In this document: positions 1-8,873 of the stretch, one piece after another
How the letters are laid out: each line of letters begins with the position of its first letter
Numbering within the stretch: position 1 is the stretch's first letter
Source of the DNA: Ancylothrix sp. D3o
Lineage (GTDB): Bacteria; Cyanobacteriota; Cyanobacteriia; Cyanobacteriales; Oscillatoriaceae
Assembly (NCBI RefSeq): GCF_025370775.1
Contig: NZ_JAMXEX010000005.1
Location: 62,001 to 126,000, forward strand
Reading direction: 5' to 3'
DNA: 64,000 bases
Program-made: the position numbers and the translations under genes
Notes under the pieces: model-generated
What the model saw: only the letters and a program-made list of their open reading frames with translations
Databases searched by the model: none
Told to the model about the DNA's origin: nothing

Positions 1-2
1 TA

Positions 3-104
3 TGTTTTATCACCGGCCTTTTTGCTTTTCCCTTTGCCCTTGTCTGGATAATTGTTGTCATGCTGTGGCGAATTATCCGCGCCAAAATCAACCGGCCACG
101 ATAA
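3..104 (+). CDS. C-terminal end of an unidentified membrane protein (partial)
   Basis: An open frame enters from the left edge of the window and stops at the TAA at 102-104. The 33 visible residues are a hydrophobic stretch rich in F, V, I and W, followed by a basic tail (RIIRAKINRPR). This is the pattern of a last transmembrane helix with a positively charged cytoplasmic end. The other two frames give cysteine-rich or interrupted peptides and are less likely. No family can be named from so short a piece. Confidence 0.45.
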   Translation, partial: CFITGLFAFPFALVWIIVVMLWRIIRAKINRPR

Positions 105-175
105 AATGAAAGCATTAAAACTTCAGCATCCAAACCACTTTATAACTGCAATAGATGGTAAAGTAAGACTTCATT

Positions 176-622
176 ATGTCAGCCACACAAACAAGCGAAA
201 AAATAAGTCACGTCACCACCACAATTACCATCACTAATCTAGTCGATGAAATCTTAGCCGAACGAAATTTTATCACTTCGGATCAAATTCGTTCCCTCAC
301 CTTAGAAAACGTCCTCGTAGACACCGGCAACCCTCGCCTCTGCTTGCCGGCAAATATCATCGCCCAATTAGGTTTAGCTTTTGATACAGAAATTGAAGCA
401 AAAACAGCAGCGGGAGTCAAAAAAATCCGTCTTTTCCACAGATTAAGCCTGACGATAGAAGGTAGAAAGGGAGTGTTTAATTGTTTAGAATTACCAGGCG
501 GACAAGATCCCTTAATCGGTGTTCTCCCTTTAAAAGATTTAGGCTTACAACCAGATTTAATGAATCAAAAATTGATAGTGTTACCTAATCGCGGGCCAAA
601 TACCTATCACTTAATGTACTAA
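176..622 (+). CDS. Retropepsin-like aspartic protease family protein
   Basis: This 148-residue protein carries a D-T-G motif in a hydrophobic strand (VLVDTGNPRLCLP, around residue 48), which is the catalytic signature of single-domain retroviral-type aspartic proteases that act as dimers. The expected second half of the fold follows, with a hydrophobic strand and a G-x-L-P-L stretch near residue 116. Small stand-alone proteins of this type occur widely in cyanobacteria, usually without an assigned substrate. No signal peptide or membrane segment is visible, so a cytoplasmic location is likely. The start is a plain ATG; the gene is followed by a strong terminator. Protease activity is inferred from the motif only; the family also contains members with no shown activity. 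Confidence 0.65.
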   Translation: MSATQTSEKISHVTTTITITNLVDEILAERNFITSDQIRSLTLENVLVDTGNPRLCLPANIIAQLGLAFDTEIEAKTAAGVKKIRLFHRLSLTIEGRKGVFNCLELPGGQDPLIGVLPLKDLGLQPDLMNQKLIVLPNRGPNTYHLMY

Positions 623-665
623 CATCAGCATTCGTCACCGATTAAAATCGGATGTAAACAAAAAT

Positions 666-688
666 AAAACCCCCCTAGGGGGTTTTTT
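666..688 (+). terminator. Rho-independent terminator after the retropepsin-like gene
   Basis: A nine-base-pair stem AAAACCCCC / GGGGGTTTT with a three-base loop (CTA) is followed by further T residues. It lies 44 bases after the stop codon of the gene ending at 622. Confidence 0.85.
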
Positions 689-756
689 GATTCGTGTAGA
701 CTCCGGTTTCAACCGGCGGCAAATATCGGCGTTAAATACCGGCTTTCTATCATTAA

Positions 757-1083
757 CTACCACCAAACGCGATTACCTTCTTCATCCATACGCGCCTGCC
801 TAATAACATCAGAAATCTCATCAGCATCTTTAACGTGATGCAAAGCCTTTTTCTCACCATCCGGGTATTCAACAATAAAATAGGTAGGTACCTTAATATG
901 GTCGCCGGTAATATCAGGAGCATCTACAGCAACCTGTTTCGCCTTTTCTTCAACACTCTTTCCTTCATCTATCCGGTCGCCCGGATTTGCCGTCAAATTT
1001 TGTTCTTTTGGACCCGGTTCACTTTTAGAATGCCAATCGACACTAACGGGTTGTAGCGGTTGTTGGTTGGGTTCGCGGCTCAT
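757..1083 (-). CDS. Hypothetical small acidic protein
   Basis: A 108-residue soluble protein that I do not recognise. The N-terminal half is low in hydrophobic residues and rich in P, Q, E and K, and is probably disordered. The C-terminal half (from about residue 60, KVPTYFIVEYPDGEKKAL) looks like a small folded domain and ends in a V-W-W tail. There is no signal peptide, membrane segment or metal-binding motif. It is convergent with the retropepsin-like gene, with the terminator at 666-688 between them. The ATG start at 1083 has a purine-rich stretch (AAAGGAATAAAAA) upstream that can act as ribosome binding site. Confidence 0.6.
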   Translation of the reverse strand: MSREPNQQPLQPVSVDWHSKSEPGPKEQNLTANPGDRIDEGKSVEEKAKQVAVDAPDITGDHIKVPTYFIVEYPDGEKKALHHVKDADEISDVIRQARMDEEGNRVWW

Positions 1084-1445
1084 AGTTTTTTATTCCTTTC
1101 TAAACTGTGTTTTTACTACTTTCACTATATAAATTAACCCCCCCTCTCTGTATCCTTCAAAGGAAATAATTTCTCCATATTACTAAAGACTATCTTTTCG
1201 CTAAACAAATGCCTCACCCCCCTATTTCGGCATTCCTTTAGGATTATTTATCAGATTTATTTCTCACCCTTGCGCCAGAACACATCTCAACAATTGCCCA
1301 TATAAAGCCAATATTTGGAAAATGATAAGCAGAGGCCGGCAGCACTTCAACATTCAACAAAACCCAGCTAAAAGAAGAGCAACAACACCAGAACGCTTAA
1401 ACAAAATAAAATAAATGCAACCCTTAAAAAACATTTACCTGCCTT
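1084..1445. other. Gene-free stretch between two divergent genes
   Basis: This 362-base AT-rich stretch lies between the divergent genes ending at 1083 (minus) and starting at 1446 (plus), so it should hold both promoters. I see no open frame of note, no strong inverted repeat and no known RNA signature in it. Confidence 0.4.
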
Positions 1446-1970
1446 ATGACTGATAAACAAAGCTTAAAACCCCTAAAAGGTGCAAACCGCAAAATCCGCC
1501 GCCGGCTCACCATTCAAGGTGAACTATTACTCGCCTTATTACCAACCATAACTATACTAGGAGTGCTGGGGATGGTTGAAGTATTAAGCCGGCAACGTTT
1601 ACTCTTCGCATCCCTCGCATCCAGCGCATTTTTAATATATCTCGATCCCCAACACGGCACCAACGGCATCCGCACCCTCATCACCTCTCAAATGCTTGCC
1701 GCCACCCTTGGATTTATCACTTATTTAGTATTTGGGCCCGGTTACATAGGCGCCGGCATAGCTATGATTATAACCATAATTTTGATGATAATTTTAGATG
1801 TCGTTCACCCCCCAGCCGTCTCCACATCTTTAAGTTTTGCTTTGCGGGCCGGTAATGAAACAAACATAATTTTATTCGCTCTCGCACTTGCCATCACATC
1901 AATTTTAGTTTTGCTACAACGCTGTAGTTTATGGTTACTAGCACGTTACAGCCAACGCCAAAATTCATAG
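1446..1970 (+). CDS. HPP-family integral membrane protein
   Basis: The 174-residue protein has a short basic N-terminus and then four to five hydrophobic segments (about residues 27-45, 52-66, 79-98, 101-122 and 139-158). The sequence V-V-H-P-P-A near residue 120 is the H-P-P signature that names the family, and S-S-A-F-L-I-Y near residue 58 is also typical. HPP proteins sit in the inner or plastid envelope membrane; plant and cyanobacterial members have been linked to nitrite transport, but that role cannot be read from this sequence. It stands alone, with a divergent small gene upstream and a convergent kinase gene downstream. Confidence 0.8.
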   Translation: MTDKQSLKPLKGANRKIRRRLTIQGELLLALLPTITILGVLGMVEVLSRQRLLFASLASSAFLIYLDPQHGTNGIRTLITSQMLAATLGFITYLVFGPGYIGAGIAMIITIILMIILDVVHPPAVSTSLSFALRAGNETNIILFALALAITSILVLLQRCSLWLLARYSQRQNS

Positions 1971-2165
1971 GTTAAAAACCCTTAGCAACTTCTCTGGCCG
2001 CCTTTATGTTCAGTGAGGAACTATCTCAAATTCGCCGACTTTTTGCAGAACCAACCTTATCAAATTCCCGTTGTGAGTTTGTGGCTAAAAAATCAAAAAC
2101 TAACTTGTTTTAAAGTTTTAGCCAAAGTTAATCAAAGCCTAGATGAACAAATTTATCCCTCACAA

Positions 2166-4901
2166 CTATTTAACCGGCCTCTCCTGCAAATTAATAGCTG
2201 CAAAATGCTCTAAAAGCAGCCGGTGAACAAAAATATAACCGCCGCCAACCTTTTGTAAAAAAATCTTCCGCACCGCATAATCAAGAAACCGCGAATAATT
2301 CCAAGGCATGACGCCACTGGCACACAAAATCACCCGCAAAATAAAATGTTTAATACAAGCCTCTTCCCCACCGGCAGCAAAACCAAAAAGCAACCCAACC
2401 ACCTGCCACACCACAGAATCCCACTGCAAAATCTTTACAGGTAGCCCCAACAAACAAAAACCAATCGTTGCAAAAAATAGCGAATTCTGGCCGGATTGAA
2501 TAATACCTTGGTTGGGAAAAGTTTTGCGTTGAATAGCCGCACCCTTAAACCCCTGAATTAAGCCATAAACCAACCCCAAACTCATACCAAAAATAATCCC
2601 TCGGCCCAACGATGCAGTTTCCGGAATCACAACAGTAATCATTTTATGGTCTAATAAAGCTAAAAAAGACTCATACAAAATCTTAAAAGGAAAAAGCAGT
2701 AAACCCCCCAAGAAAACACCTAAAACTAAATGTTTACCGGCCTTTTTCCAAGACCATTGTAGCGTCTCCACCGGCTCAATTTTATCTAAACCAAAAATCA
2801 GCCAAAAAATCCCTGCCCCAAACATCAAAGCCAACGGTAACTGAGTTTTAGGCAACAAAGCATAGCCAACCGCACCCCCCACCGTAAAAAACACCAAAAA
2901 CAAACTCAAAATATAAATCAACTTTTGGCGTTTTTTCGTTAACAAAATTGGCTGCATTTTCTCAATAAAAAACACAGTTTGAGATTGTTTAGACAAACTT
3001 TGTGCCAGCCAACTCAACCAGTAAATTGTTTGCTTTTTGGAATATTTAACATTTCGAGAGGGCTGGTGCAACATTCGCTCAATATAAGCATTAAACAAAT
3101 GTTGTCGTCTTTCTTCAATCCCGCCAACAGAAAGCAAATCTTGCGCCGGCATTCCCCTATACGCCAAAGTCATAATACTCAACATCAAAGGAGAGTGAGC
3201 CAATTCTTGTAAAGAATTATCGTGTTGCAAAGCTGCTTTTAAACTTGTCAATTCTGAAGCTTGTTGTAAATACTCATCAATTTGTTGCAAAGTCAAAGGT
3301 TGCAAACAAATAGCCTCTTGCAATTGTAAGCGATTTTGCAAACTTTGATAATCTTTAATTCGACTGCAAACAACTAATTCTGTCGTCCCATGTTCCTGAT
3401 AAAATCTATTAATCGCACTCACGCAAGCATCTTGCAACTTTGCACTAACCTCATCCAAACCATCCAACAACAAAAGCAACTCACCGCCAACAATCCACCG
3501 GCGAGCAATCTCCGAAGAAACTTGATATTGCGTTTTTAACTCAGCAATTAACCAATCTGCCAAAGATTGCTTTGGATTATTCCAAGAAGACAAATTAAAA
3601 ACCACTGGAATTGTACAACTTGTGTTAGCTTGTGCTTCCTCCAACAAATCCCGCGCTAGTTGCAACAAAGTTGTAGTTTTCCCTGCACCAGGTTCGCCTA
3701 AAATTAACAAGGATCTCCCCTCTCCCAAAGCGCGAAACTTATCACTCACCCGCACTCCAGAAGGCAATAACTCGCCTTTTACCCCCAGATTTCCCCAGAC
3801 AATCCCCCAAGGGCGCTCAATCAAATCTAAACGCGATTCTAACCCCAATTCTATCATCGCCCGACCGTGCAAAGAAGATTCCAAAACCCCCTTAATCCAA
3901 AAATTTGTTACCTTATTAATTAAAATCTGCCGGTGGCGTAAATCTGTACTATTAGCCACCAAAATCGGAGCCTTTTTTACCTGCGGTATCTGCGAAGGAA
4001 GCGTCAGCATTTCCTGCTTTATTCCAAATTTTAAACCCTGATTATTACTTGGTAAATTTGCTAAAGATTGGGTGTTAATTTTTAGCAAATCTGCTAAAGC
4101 CTCAGCCGCATTTTGATAGCGTTCTCGAAAATCATACCGCACCATTTTTTCAATAATTTCGAGAAGTTCAGATTCTACGACACCATTATCTAAACGATTA
4201 CGCCAGAGTTTTTCTTTTGTCAAAGAATCTTCTGCTAAAAAATGTGGTAAAGTGCCGGTGAGAGCCTGAATAGCCATCATCCCCAACGCATAAATATCAC
4301 TATTAAAATGAGGTTCCCCCCGCGCTTGTTCCGGCGAAACATACCCAGGAGTGCCGATAATCGTGCTTTGATTTTCATCACCGCCACAATTAACACTTTG
4401 TCCCAAAACTTCTTTAACCGCACCAAAATCAATCAACACCAACCGACCATCTTTTTTGCGACGAATTAAATTAGCCGGCTTCAAATCCCGATGAATTATA
4501 TTACGCTCATGCAGCCAATTTAAAACACCTAAAACCTCGACTAAAAAACCCCAAACCGCATCAACATCCCATCTTTTCCCTGGCGCAAATTCCCCGCGTA
4601 AATCGCCACCCTCAACGAACTCCTCAACCAAAAAAAACTCGCCTTCCTCCTCAAAATGAGCCAATAAACGCGGCACAAAATCACACCCACCTAACCCATA
4701 TAAAACCGTCGCCTCCCGCTCAAACAAACGCCGAGCAGTCTGCAAAAGCTCCCCCGAAAAACCCCCCACCCTCAAAACCTTAACAACACAAAAAGGCTCA
4801 CCAGGCAAATCCCGATCTCGCGCCAAAAAAACCTCACCAAAACCCCCCGAACCCAAACCACTCAAAACCTCATATCTACCCCGTAAAATCCTCCCCAACA
4901 T
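2166..4901 (-). CDS. Ser/Thr kinase - NACHT NTPase - membrane domain fusion protein
   Basis: The first 270 residues form a eukaryote-type protein kinase: glycine loop G-S-G-G-F-G (about 18-23), catalytic loop H-R-D-L-K-P-A-N (about 137-144), D-F-G (about 158) and an A-P-E-like S-P-E-Q motif. A linker leads to a NACHT-type NTPase with Walker A G-E-P-G-A-G-K-T-T (about 402-410) and Walker B L-L-L-L-L-D-G-L-D-E-V (about 476-486). From about residue 660 to 860 there are four to five hydrophobic segments with glycine-rich repeats, then a soluble tail. This suggests a membrane-anchored signalling protein in which the kinase and a STAND-like switch are coupled. An in-frame TTG lies two codons upstream at 4907, but the ATG at 4901 is preceded by a G-rich ribosome-binding stretch and is preferred. 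The ligand and target are unknown. Confidence 0.85.
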   Translation of the reverse strand: MLGRILRGRYEVLSGLGSGGFGEVFLARDRDLPGEPFCVVKVLRVGGFSGELLQTARRLFEREATVLYGLGGCDFVPRLLAHFEEEGEFFLVEEFVEGGDLRGEFAPGKRWDVDAVWGFLVEVLGVLNWLHERNIIHRDLKPANLIRRKKDGRLVLIDFGAVKEVLGQSVNCGGDENQSTIIGTPGYVSPEQARGEPHFNSDIYALGMMAIQALTGTLPHFLAEDSLTKEKLWRNRLDNGVVESELLEIIEKMVRYDFRERYQNAAEALADLLKINTQSLANLPSNNQGLKFGIKQEMLTLPSQIPQVKKAPILVANSTDLRHRQILINKVTNFWIKGVLESSLHGRAMIELGLESRLDLIERPWGIVWGNLGVKGELLPSGVRVSDKFRALGEGRSLLILGEPGAGKTTTLLQLARDLLEEAQANTSCTIPVVFNLSSWNNPKQSLADWLIAELKTQYQVSSEIARRWIVGGELLLLLDGLDEVSAKLQDACVSAINRFYQEHGTTELVVCSRIKDYQSLQNRLQLQEAICLQPLTLQQIDEYLQQASELTSLKAALQHDNSLQELAHSPLMLSIMTLAYRGMPAQDLLSVGGIEERRQHLFNAYIERMLHQPSRNVKYSKKQTIYWLSWLAQSLSKQSQTVFFIEKMQPILLTKKRQKLIYILSLFLVFFTVGGAVGYALLPKTQLPLALMFGAGIFWLIFGLDKIEPVETLQWSWKKAGKHLVLGVFLGGLLLFPFKILYESFLALLDHKMITVVIPETASLGRGIIFGMSLGLVYGLIQGFKGAAIQRKTFPNQGIIQSGQNSLFFATIGFCLLGLPVKILQWDSVVWQVVGLLFGFAAGGEEACIKHFILRVILCASGVMPWNYSRFLDYAVRKIFLQKVGGGYIFVHRLLLEHFAAINLQERPVK

Positions 4902-4975
4902 AACCAAAAACCCCCCATCCCTTCTTCTACCTAGCTGTGTTTACCTCCGTGTCCTCTGTGTTTAAAAAAAACACC

Positions 4976-5944
4976 TTAAACATAGAGTTTACCGACATAA
5001 TCTTCATAGCCATTATAAAGCAAAGTCGGGCGTTTTTCCCAAGCCAGAGCCGGCCCTTTGCCAACAATTCGCTCCTCCGCTTGCGACCACCGAGGATGAG
5101 GCTTATTCGGATTAACATTCGCCTCAAAATCATACTCACTCGCCACTAAAGTATTCCAAAAAGTAGGCGGTTGCTTATCCAAAAACTCAATTTTTACAAT
5201 TGATTTGGCGCCCTTAAAACCATACTTCCAAGGAATCACCATCCGAATTGGTGCGCCGTTTTGTTTTGGCAAAGAATGCCCATAAATTCCTGTTGCGAAA
5301 AACGCCAAATCATTCGCCATTTCATCAAGCCGCAAACTTTCATGGTAAGGCCAAGGATAATCGCCAAAACCCACCGGCCCAGGCGTAATTTTCTCATCAT
5401 AAAACGATGTAAACCGCACAAATTTTGCCTTTGCAGTTGGTTCCACATCCGCGATTAAATTTTTCATAGCAAAGCCAACCCAAGGCACCACCATCGACCA
5501 CGCCTCAACACAGCGAAAGCGATAAATTCTTTCCTCTATGGGAAACTTTTTCTGCAAATCATCCAAATCATAAATTTTAGGATTCTTCACCAAACCGGAA
5601 ACTTCCACCTTCCAATTTTCTGTCGGTAAAGCTTGAGCATTTCGCCAAATACTTTTAGTTCCGCCAAACTCATAAAAATTATTGTATCTTGAGGCGAAAC
5701 TCTCATCCGTGATGGTGCGGCCCACTTCCTGAAAATTAGGATTAGTCTTAACATCAAGCTTCACGGTTCCCGCAATTGGGTTTTCTTCTTTTTTGCTTTC
5801 ACAACCAACTAAAGGTAAAGTTGTTGCCGCCAAACCGGCCCCTATTAAACTTTTCATAAACCGGCGCCGGTTAAAAAACAAATCCTCTGGCGTCACTTCA
5901 CGCTCTGGAATTTCCCAACCCTTAAATTTCTTAATTAGAACCAC
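4976..5944 (-). CDS. msrP: Protein-methionine-sulfoxide reductase catalytic subunit MsrP (YedY)
   Basis: MsrP is a periplasmic molybdenum enzyme that reduces oxidised methionines in exported proteins. The 322-residue length fits the family (the E. coli protein has 334). A twin-arginine export signal is visible at the N-terminus (N-R-R-R-F-M-K at 25-31, then a hydrophobic stretch to G-C at 47-48). The sulfite-oxidase-fold core follows, with the molybdenum-binding cysteine in Y-R-F-R-C-V-E-A-W-S (about residue 142). The start is a GTG at 5944 with GGAG ten bases upstream. The haem-binding membrane partner MsrQ is not next to it, so electrons may come from another quinol-linked partner or from msrQ elsewhere. 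Confidence 0.9.
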   Translation of the reverse strand: MVLIKKFKGWEIPEREVTPEDLFFNRRRFMKSLIGAGLAATTLPLVGCESKKEENPIAGTVKLDVKTNPNFQEVGRTITDESFASRYNNFYEFGGTKSIWRNAQALPTENWKVEVSGLVKNPKIYDLDDLQKKFPIEERIYRFRCVEAWSMVVPWVGFAMKNLIADVEPTAKAKFVRFTSFYDEKITPGPVGFGDYPWPYHESLRLDEMANDLAFFATGIYGHSLPKQNGAPIRMVIPWKYGFKGAKSIVKIEFLDKQPPTFWNTLVASEYDFEANVNPNKPHPRWSQAEERIVGKGPALAWEKRPTLLYNGYEDYVGKLYV

Positions 5945-6032
5945 AATTCATCAACTCCAATTATTAACTATTCTAAACAATCATACCAAATTTTTAGCCA
6001 TTAGAGGAATTTCGCACTCACGCCGAGGCAAG

Positions 6033-6094
6033 AAACCGGGTTTTTTAGTCTCTATCTCGCTAATCATCTTCTATCTTTTATAGAAACCCGGTTT
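6033..6094. repeat. Inverted repeat AAACCGGGTTT / AAACCCGGTTT
   Basis: Two 11-base arms at 6033-6043 and 6084-6094 are exact reverse complements, separated by 40 bases. The right arm runs into a T tract (seven T residues in all), so it could terminate plus-strand transcription. A related half copy (AAACCCGGTTTTTC) is found near 20081, which suggests a dispersed element. Confidence 0.6.
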
Positions 6095-6146
6095 TTTTGC
6101 TTTAATAGATTAAAAAAGGTTGAGCCGAAAAACCAACCCCAAACTA

Positions 6147-6419
6147 TCAAGAAAAACCCTTATCTTTAAACATCCTTTCACAACAAACCGGCATAACTTC
6201 CCTAAAACCCAAACTTTCCAAATAACTCCGCCAGCTTTCCACAGACTCCTCAACCGGCAAAAGCCCCAACACAACCGCCACCTCAGCCACCCAAGGAACC
6301 GTAGAAATCTTATAACCTTGCCAGTCCGCCTCAACCGTCAGCCAATCAGGGACAGAGTGCCGATCAAAATCTGATTTTTCATAACTTGCTCTGAAACAGT
6401 AGATTATATTCTTAACCAT
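6147..6419 (-). CDS. Hypothetical protein, 90 residues
   Basis: I do not recognise this small protein. It is predicted soluble, with a mixed composition typical of a folded domain (several W residues, a V-A-E-V-A-V-V-L-G-L-L-P hydrophobic helix around residue 45 and two adjacent cysteines near residue 79). No signal peptide, no metal motif. It sits alone between msrP and the AAA+ ATPase gene on the opposite strand. The antisense frames are low-complexity, which favours the minus strand as coding. The assignment as a real gene is moderate. Confidence 0.45.
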   Translation of the reverse strand: MVKNIIYCFRASYEKSDFDRHSVPDWLTVEADWQGYKISTVPWVAEVAVVLGLLPVEESVESWRSYLESLGFREVMPVCCERMFKDKGFS

Positions 6420-6849
6420 CCTTACACCAAAAATTTCAATGCAACAAACAAATATTTAACCTAAATGCCGATAATTGATGTCACAACCTCTTGACTTAAA
6501 GACTAAATCTCATCTTTTGCCAAGCCAAAAACCCCTACAAACACAAAAAACTCGGCTTTTTAGCCGAGCACTTAGGAGCATAAAAAAAAGGACTTCAACT
6601 GCAAACAAAACCCAAATACTAAAATAAATTACCAAAAGCAAGCAGTTAGAGAGAGGAGAGTAACTAACTTAATGCTTACAATTAAATATTAAACATCCAC
6701 TTCAAACTAACATCAATGATCTAAATCGTAAAAACTTGTGATCCTCGTAAACATTATCAGCGATCTCTGTAGCCCCAACCCGTGACCGCTATCACATCCT
6801 TACCAAACTTGCTAAACTGAGAATCATCTCCTTATAAAAGCAAAAACCA
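6420..6849. other. Gene-free region upstream of the AAA+ ATPase gene, with an orphan hairpin
   Basis: This 430-base AT-rich region separates two divergent genes. Its only clear structure is the minus-strand terminator-like hairpin at 6545-6568, described separately. No protein frame of note is present; a small RNA on the minus strand ending at that hairpin is possible. Confidence 0.4.
6545..6568 (-). terminator. Terminator-like hairpin on the minus strand with no obvious upstream gene
   Basis: On the minus strand the stem CTCGGCT / AGCCGAG (seven base pairs, loop AAAA) is followed directly by six T residues. It has no T tract on the plus strand. No protein-coding gene on the minus strand lies in the 280 bases upstream of it, so it may end a small RNA or block antisense transcription from the divergent promoter region. 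Confidence 0.65.
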
Positions 6850-8664
6850 ATGAGCGATATATTTAAAGGCTTTGAAGAACTCCTAGAACTCGCCAAAACC
6901 CTAGAAGAAAAAATCCAACAAGGCGACATCAAAACCGATATCCGCATCAACACCGGCACCCTCCGCAGCATCCCCACCCAAGGGAATATTCCCCGCAACA
7001 CCCAACCGCGATCACCATCCCCAGAAGTCATCATCACCCCCCCACCGCAAACCACCAACAAAAACTCCCAAACTTCCCCCAGCAAACTAACAGAAAAAAT
7101 CGGAGGTTTAGGAGAAGTCATTAAAGAATTGCGAGAACTCATAGAAATTCCCTTAAAACGCCCAGAACTATTACAAAAATTAGGTTTAGAACCCACACGC
7201 GGCATCTTATTTGTTGGCCCCCCCGGCACCGGCAAAACCCTCACCGCCCGTACCCTTTCCGAACAATTAGGAGTTAATTATATTGCCATCACCGGCCCCG
7301 AAATTATCGGCAAATATTATGGGGAAGCGGAAACAAAATTAAGAGAAATTTTTGCCAAAGCAACCGCCTCCGCACCTTGTTTAATATTCATAGATGAAAT
7401 AGACACTCTTACCCCCAACCGGCAACAAGTAGAAGGCGAAGTTGAAAAACGAATTGTTGGGCAATTATTAGGCTTAATGGATGGTTTTTCACCCAGCACC
7501 GGCGTCATCGTTCTCGCTGCAACCAACCGGCCCGACAGCCTCGACCCAGCCCTGCGTCGGCCTGGCCGGTTTGACAGGGAAATAACGTTTCGCGTCCCCG
7601 ACAGACAAGGACGCCTAGAAATCTTGCAACTCCACACCCAAAGCATCCCCATCGATAACACCGTCAACTTATCCGAAATAGCAGACATCTGTGTAGGCTT
7701 TGTGGGTGCAGATATCAAAGCCTTGTGCCAAAAAGCCGCCTACAACGCCTTGCGCCGCAGCGTCCCCACGCCCGACAGCCCCACACCCGACAGCCTCAGC
7801 GTTACCCACAGCGACTTTCTAGCAGCCCTCAAAGACATCAAACCCTCGGTATTGCGTTCTTTGGAAGTTGAAACCCCCAGCGTCGCCTGGGAAGACATCG
7901 GCGGCTTGGAAGCAATCAAACAAACTCTACAAGAATCAATCGAAGGAGCGCTACTCTATCCCGAACTTTACCGCCAAACCCGCGCCAAAGCGCCGCGAGG
8001 CATCTTGTTGTGGGGGCCCCCTGGCACCGGCAAGACGCTCTTAGCCAAAGCCGTCGCCTCCCAAGCGCGGGCCAATTTTATCAGCATCACCGGCGCCGAA
8101 GTGTTGAGCCGGTGGGTAGGAGCAGCCGAGCAAGCCGTGCGCGAGTTGTTTACGAAAGCCGCCCAAGCCTCACCCTGCGTGATTTTCATCGATGAAATTG
8201 ATACCCTTGTCCCCGCCAGAGGCGTAAATTTAGGAGACTCAGGCGTAAGTGACAGAGTGGTGGGCCAGTTGCTCACCGAATTGGATGGGTTGCAAGCTTC
8301 CCCGGATATCCTTTTGATTGCTGCCACAAACCGGCCCGAAGCCATAGACCCTGCAATCTTACGGGCTGGACGTTTGGAGCTACAAATAGAAGTGGGTTTA
8401 CCAGATGTAAATAGCCGGATGTCAATTTTACAAGTCCACAACCAAGACCGGCCCCTGCAAGATGTCGATTTGGGCGAGTGGGCCGGTCGTACCGAGGGCT
8501 GGAATGGGGCAGATTTAGCCTATTTCAGCAATCAAGCCGCTTTGGAGGCAATTCGCAAATTTCGGGCCGGCGGCGGTTCAAATCCCCAAGAAATCCGCGT
8601 AAATCATGCCGATTTTGAGCACGCCTACGCCGTTGTCTGCGGGTCTAAAGGGGGGGATTGGTAA
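6850..8664 (+). CDS. CDC48-type protein with two AAA+ ATPase domains
   Basis: The 604-residue protein has a helical N-terminus, a low-complexity P/T/S/N-rich linker (about 45-80) and two consecutive AAA domains. Domain 1 has Walker A G-P-P-G-T-G-K-T at about 123-130 and Walker B L-I-F-I-D-E-I-D; domain 2 has the same Walker A at about 388-395 and V-I-F-I-D-E-I-D. The sensor and arginine-finger regions (A-A-T-N-R-P, R-R-P-G-R-F-D) are conserved in domain 1; in domain 2 the second is changed to R-A-G-R-L-E. This is the architecture of CDC48/p97 unfoldases, but the N-terminal domain of true CDC48 is missing and replaced by a short unique region. It probably remodels or unfolds protein complexes in the cytoplasm; adaptors are unknown. 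It is followed 209 bases later by hrcA, which would fit a stress role (inference). Confidence 0.85.
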   Translation: MSDIFKGFEELLELAKTLEEKIQQGDIKTDIRINTGTLRSIPTQGNIPRNTQPRSPSPEVIITPPPQTTNKNSQTSPSKLTEKIGGLGEVIKELRELIEIPLKRPELLQKLGLEPTRGILFVGPPGTGKTLTARTLSEQLGVNYIAITGPEIIGKYYGEAETKLREIFAKATASAPCLIFIDEIDTLTPNRQQVEGEVEKRIVGQLLGLMDGFSPSTGVIVLAATNRPDSLDPALRRPGRFDREITFRVPDRQGRLEILQLHTQSIPIDNTVNLSEIADICVGFVGADIKALCQKAAYNALRRSVPTPDSPTPDSLSVTHSDFLAALKDIKPSVLRSLEVETPSVAWEDIGGLEAIKQTLQESIEGALLYPELYRQTRAKAPRGILLWGPPGTGKTLLAKAVASQARANFISITGAEVLSRWVGAAEQAVRELFTKAAQASPCVIFIDEIDTLVPARGVNLGDSGVSDRVVGQLLTELDGLQASPDILLIAATNRPEAIDPAILRAGRLELQIEVGLPDVNSRMSILQVHNQDRPLQDVDLGEWAGRTEGWNGADLAYFSNQAALEAIRKFRAGGGSNPQEIRVNHADFEHAYAVVCGSKGGDW

Positions 8665-8873
8665 AAGTTGGAAAGGGGGATTCGGAAAATTTTTTCCTTA
8701 TTCCCAATTTTTAATCTTGTGTTATTTTTGTTACTACTTTTGCCACTACTTGAGTGCAAAACTGCGTTATATTGTATTTTTAATCAATAAAGCTTCTAAG
8801 GATAACAATGCCGGTCTCACTCAGACTAACGGCTCCTAAAAAGTTTTTTTTACCTTGATAGAATTGCGATAAT

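Noticed and set aside
2006-2213. Two short overlapping frames (35 codons from ATG 2006; 66 codons from GTG 2013) after the HPP gene
   Set aside because: Neither has a clear ribosome binding site or recognisable sequence; the longer one overlaps the kinase gene end. They may be a decayed small gene but I cannot support one.
8570-8590. GGTTCAAATCC sequence resembling a tRNA T-arm
   Set aside because: It lies inside the AAA+ ATPase coding frame and has no acceptor stem or anticodon arm around it.
8665-8873. CIRCE element before hrcA
   Set aside because: A GAGTGC hexamer is present near 8752 but the matching TTAGCACTC arm is missing.
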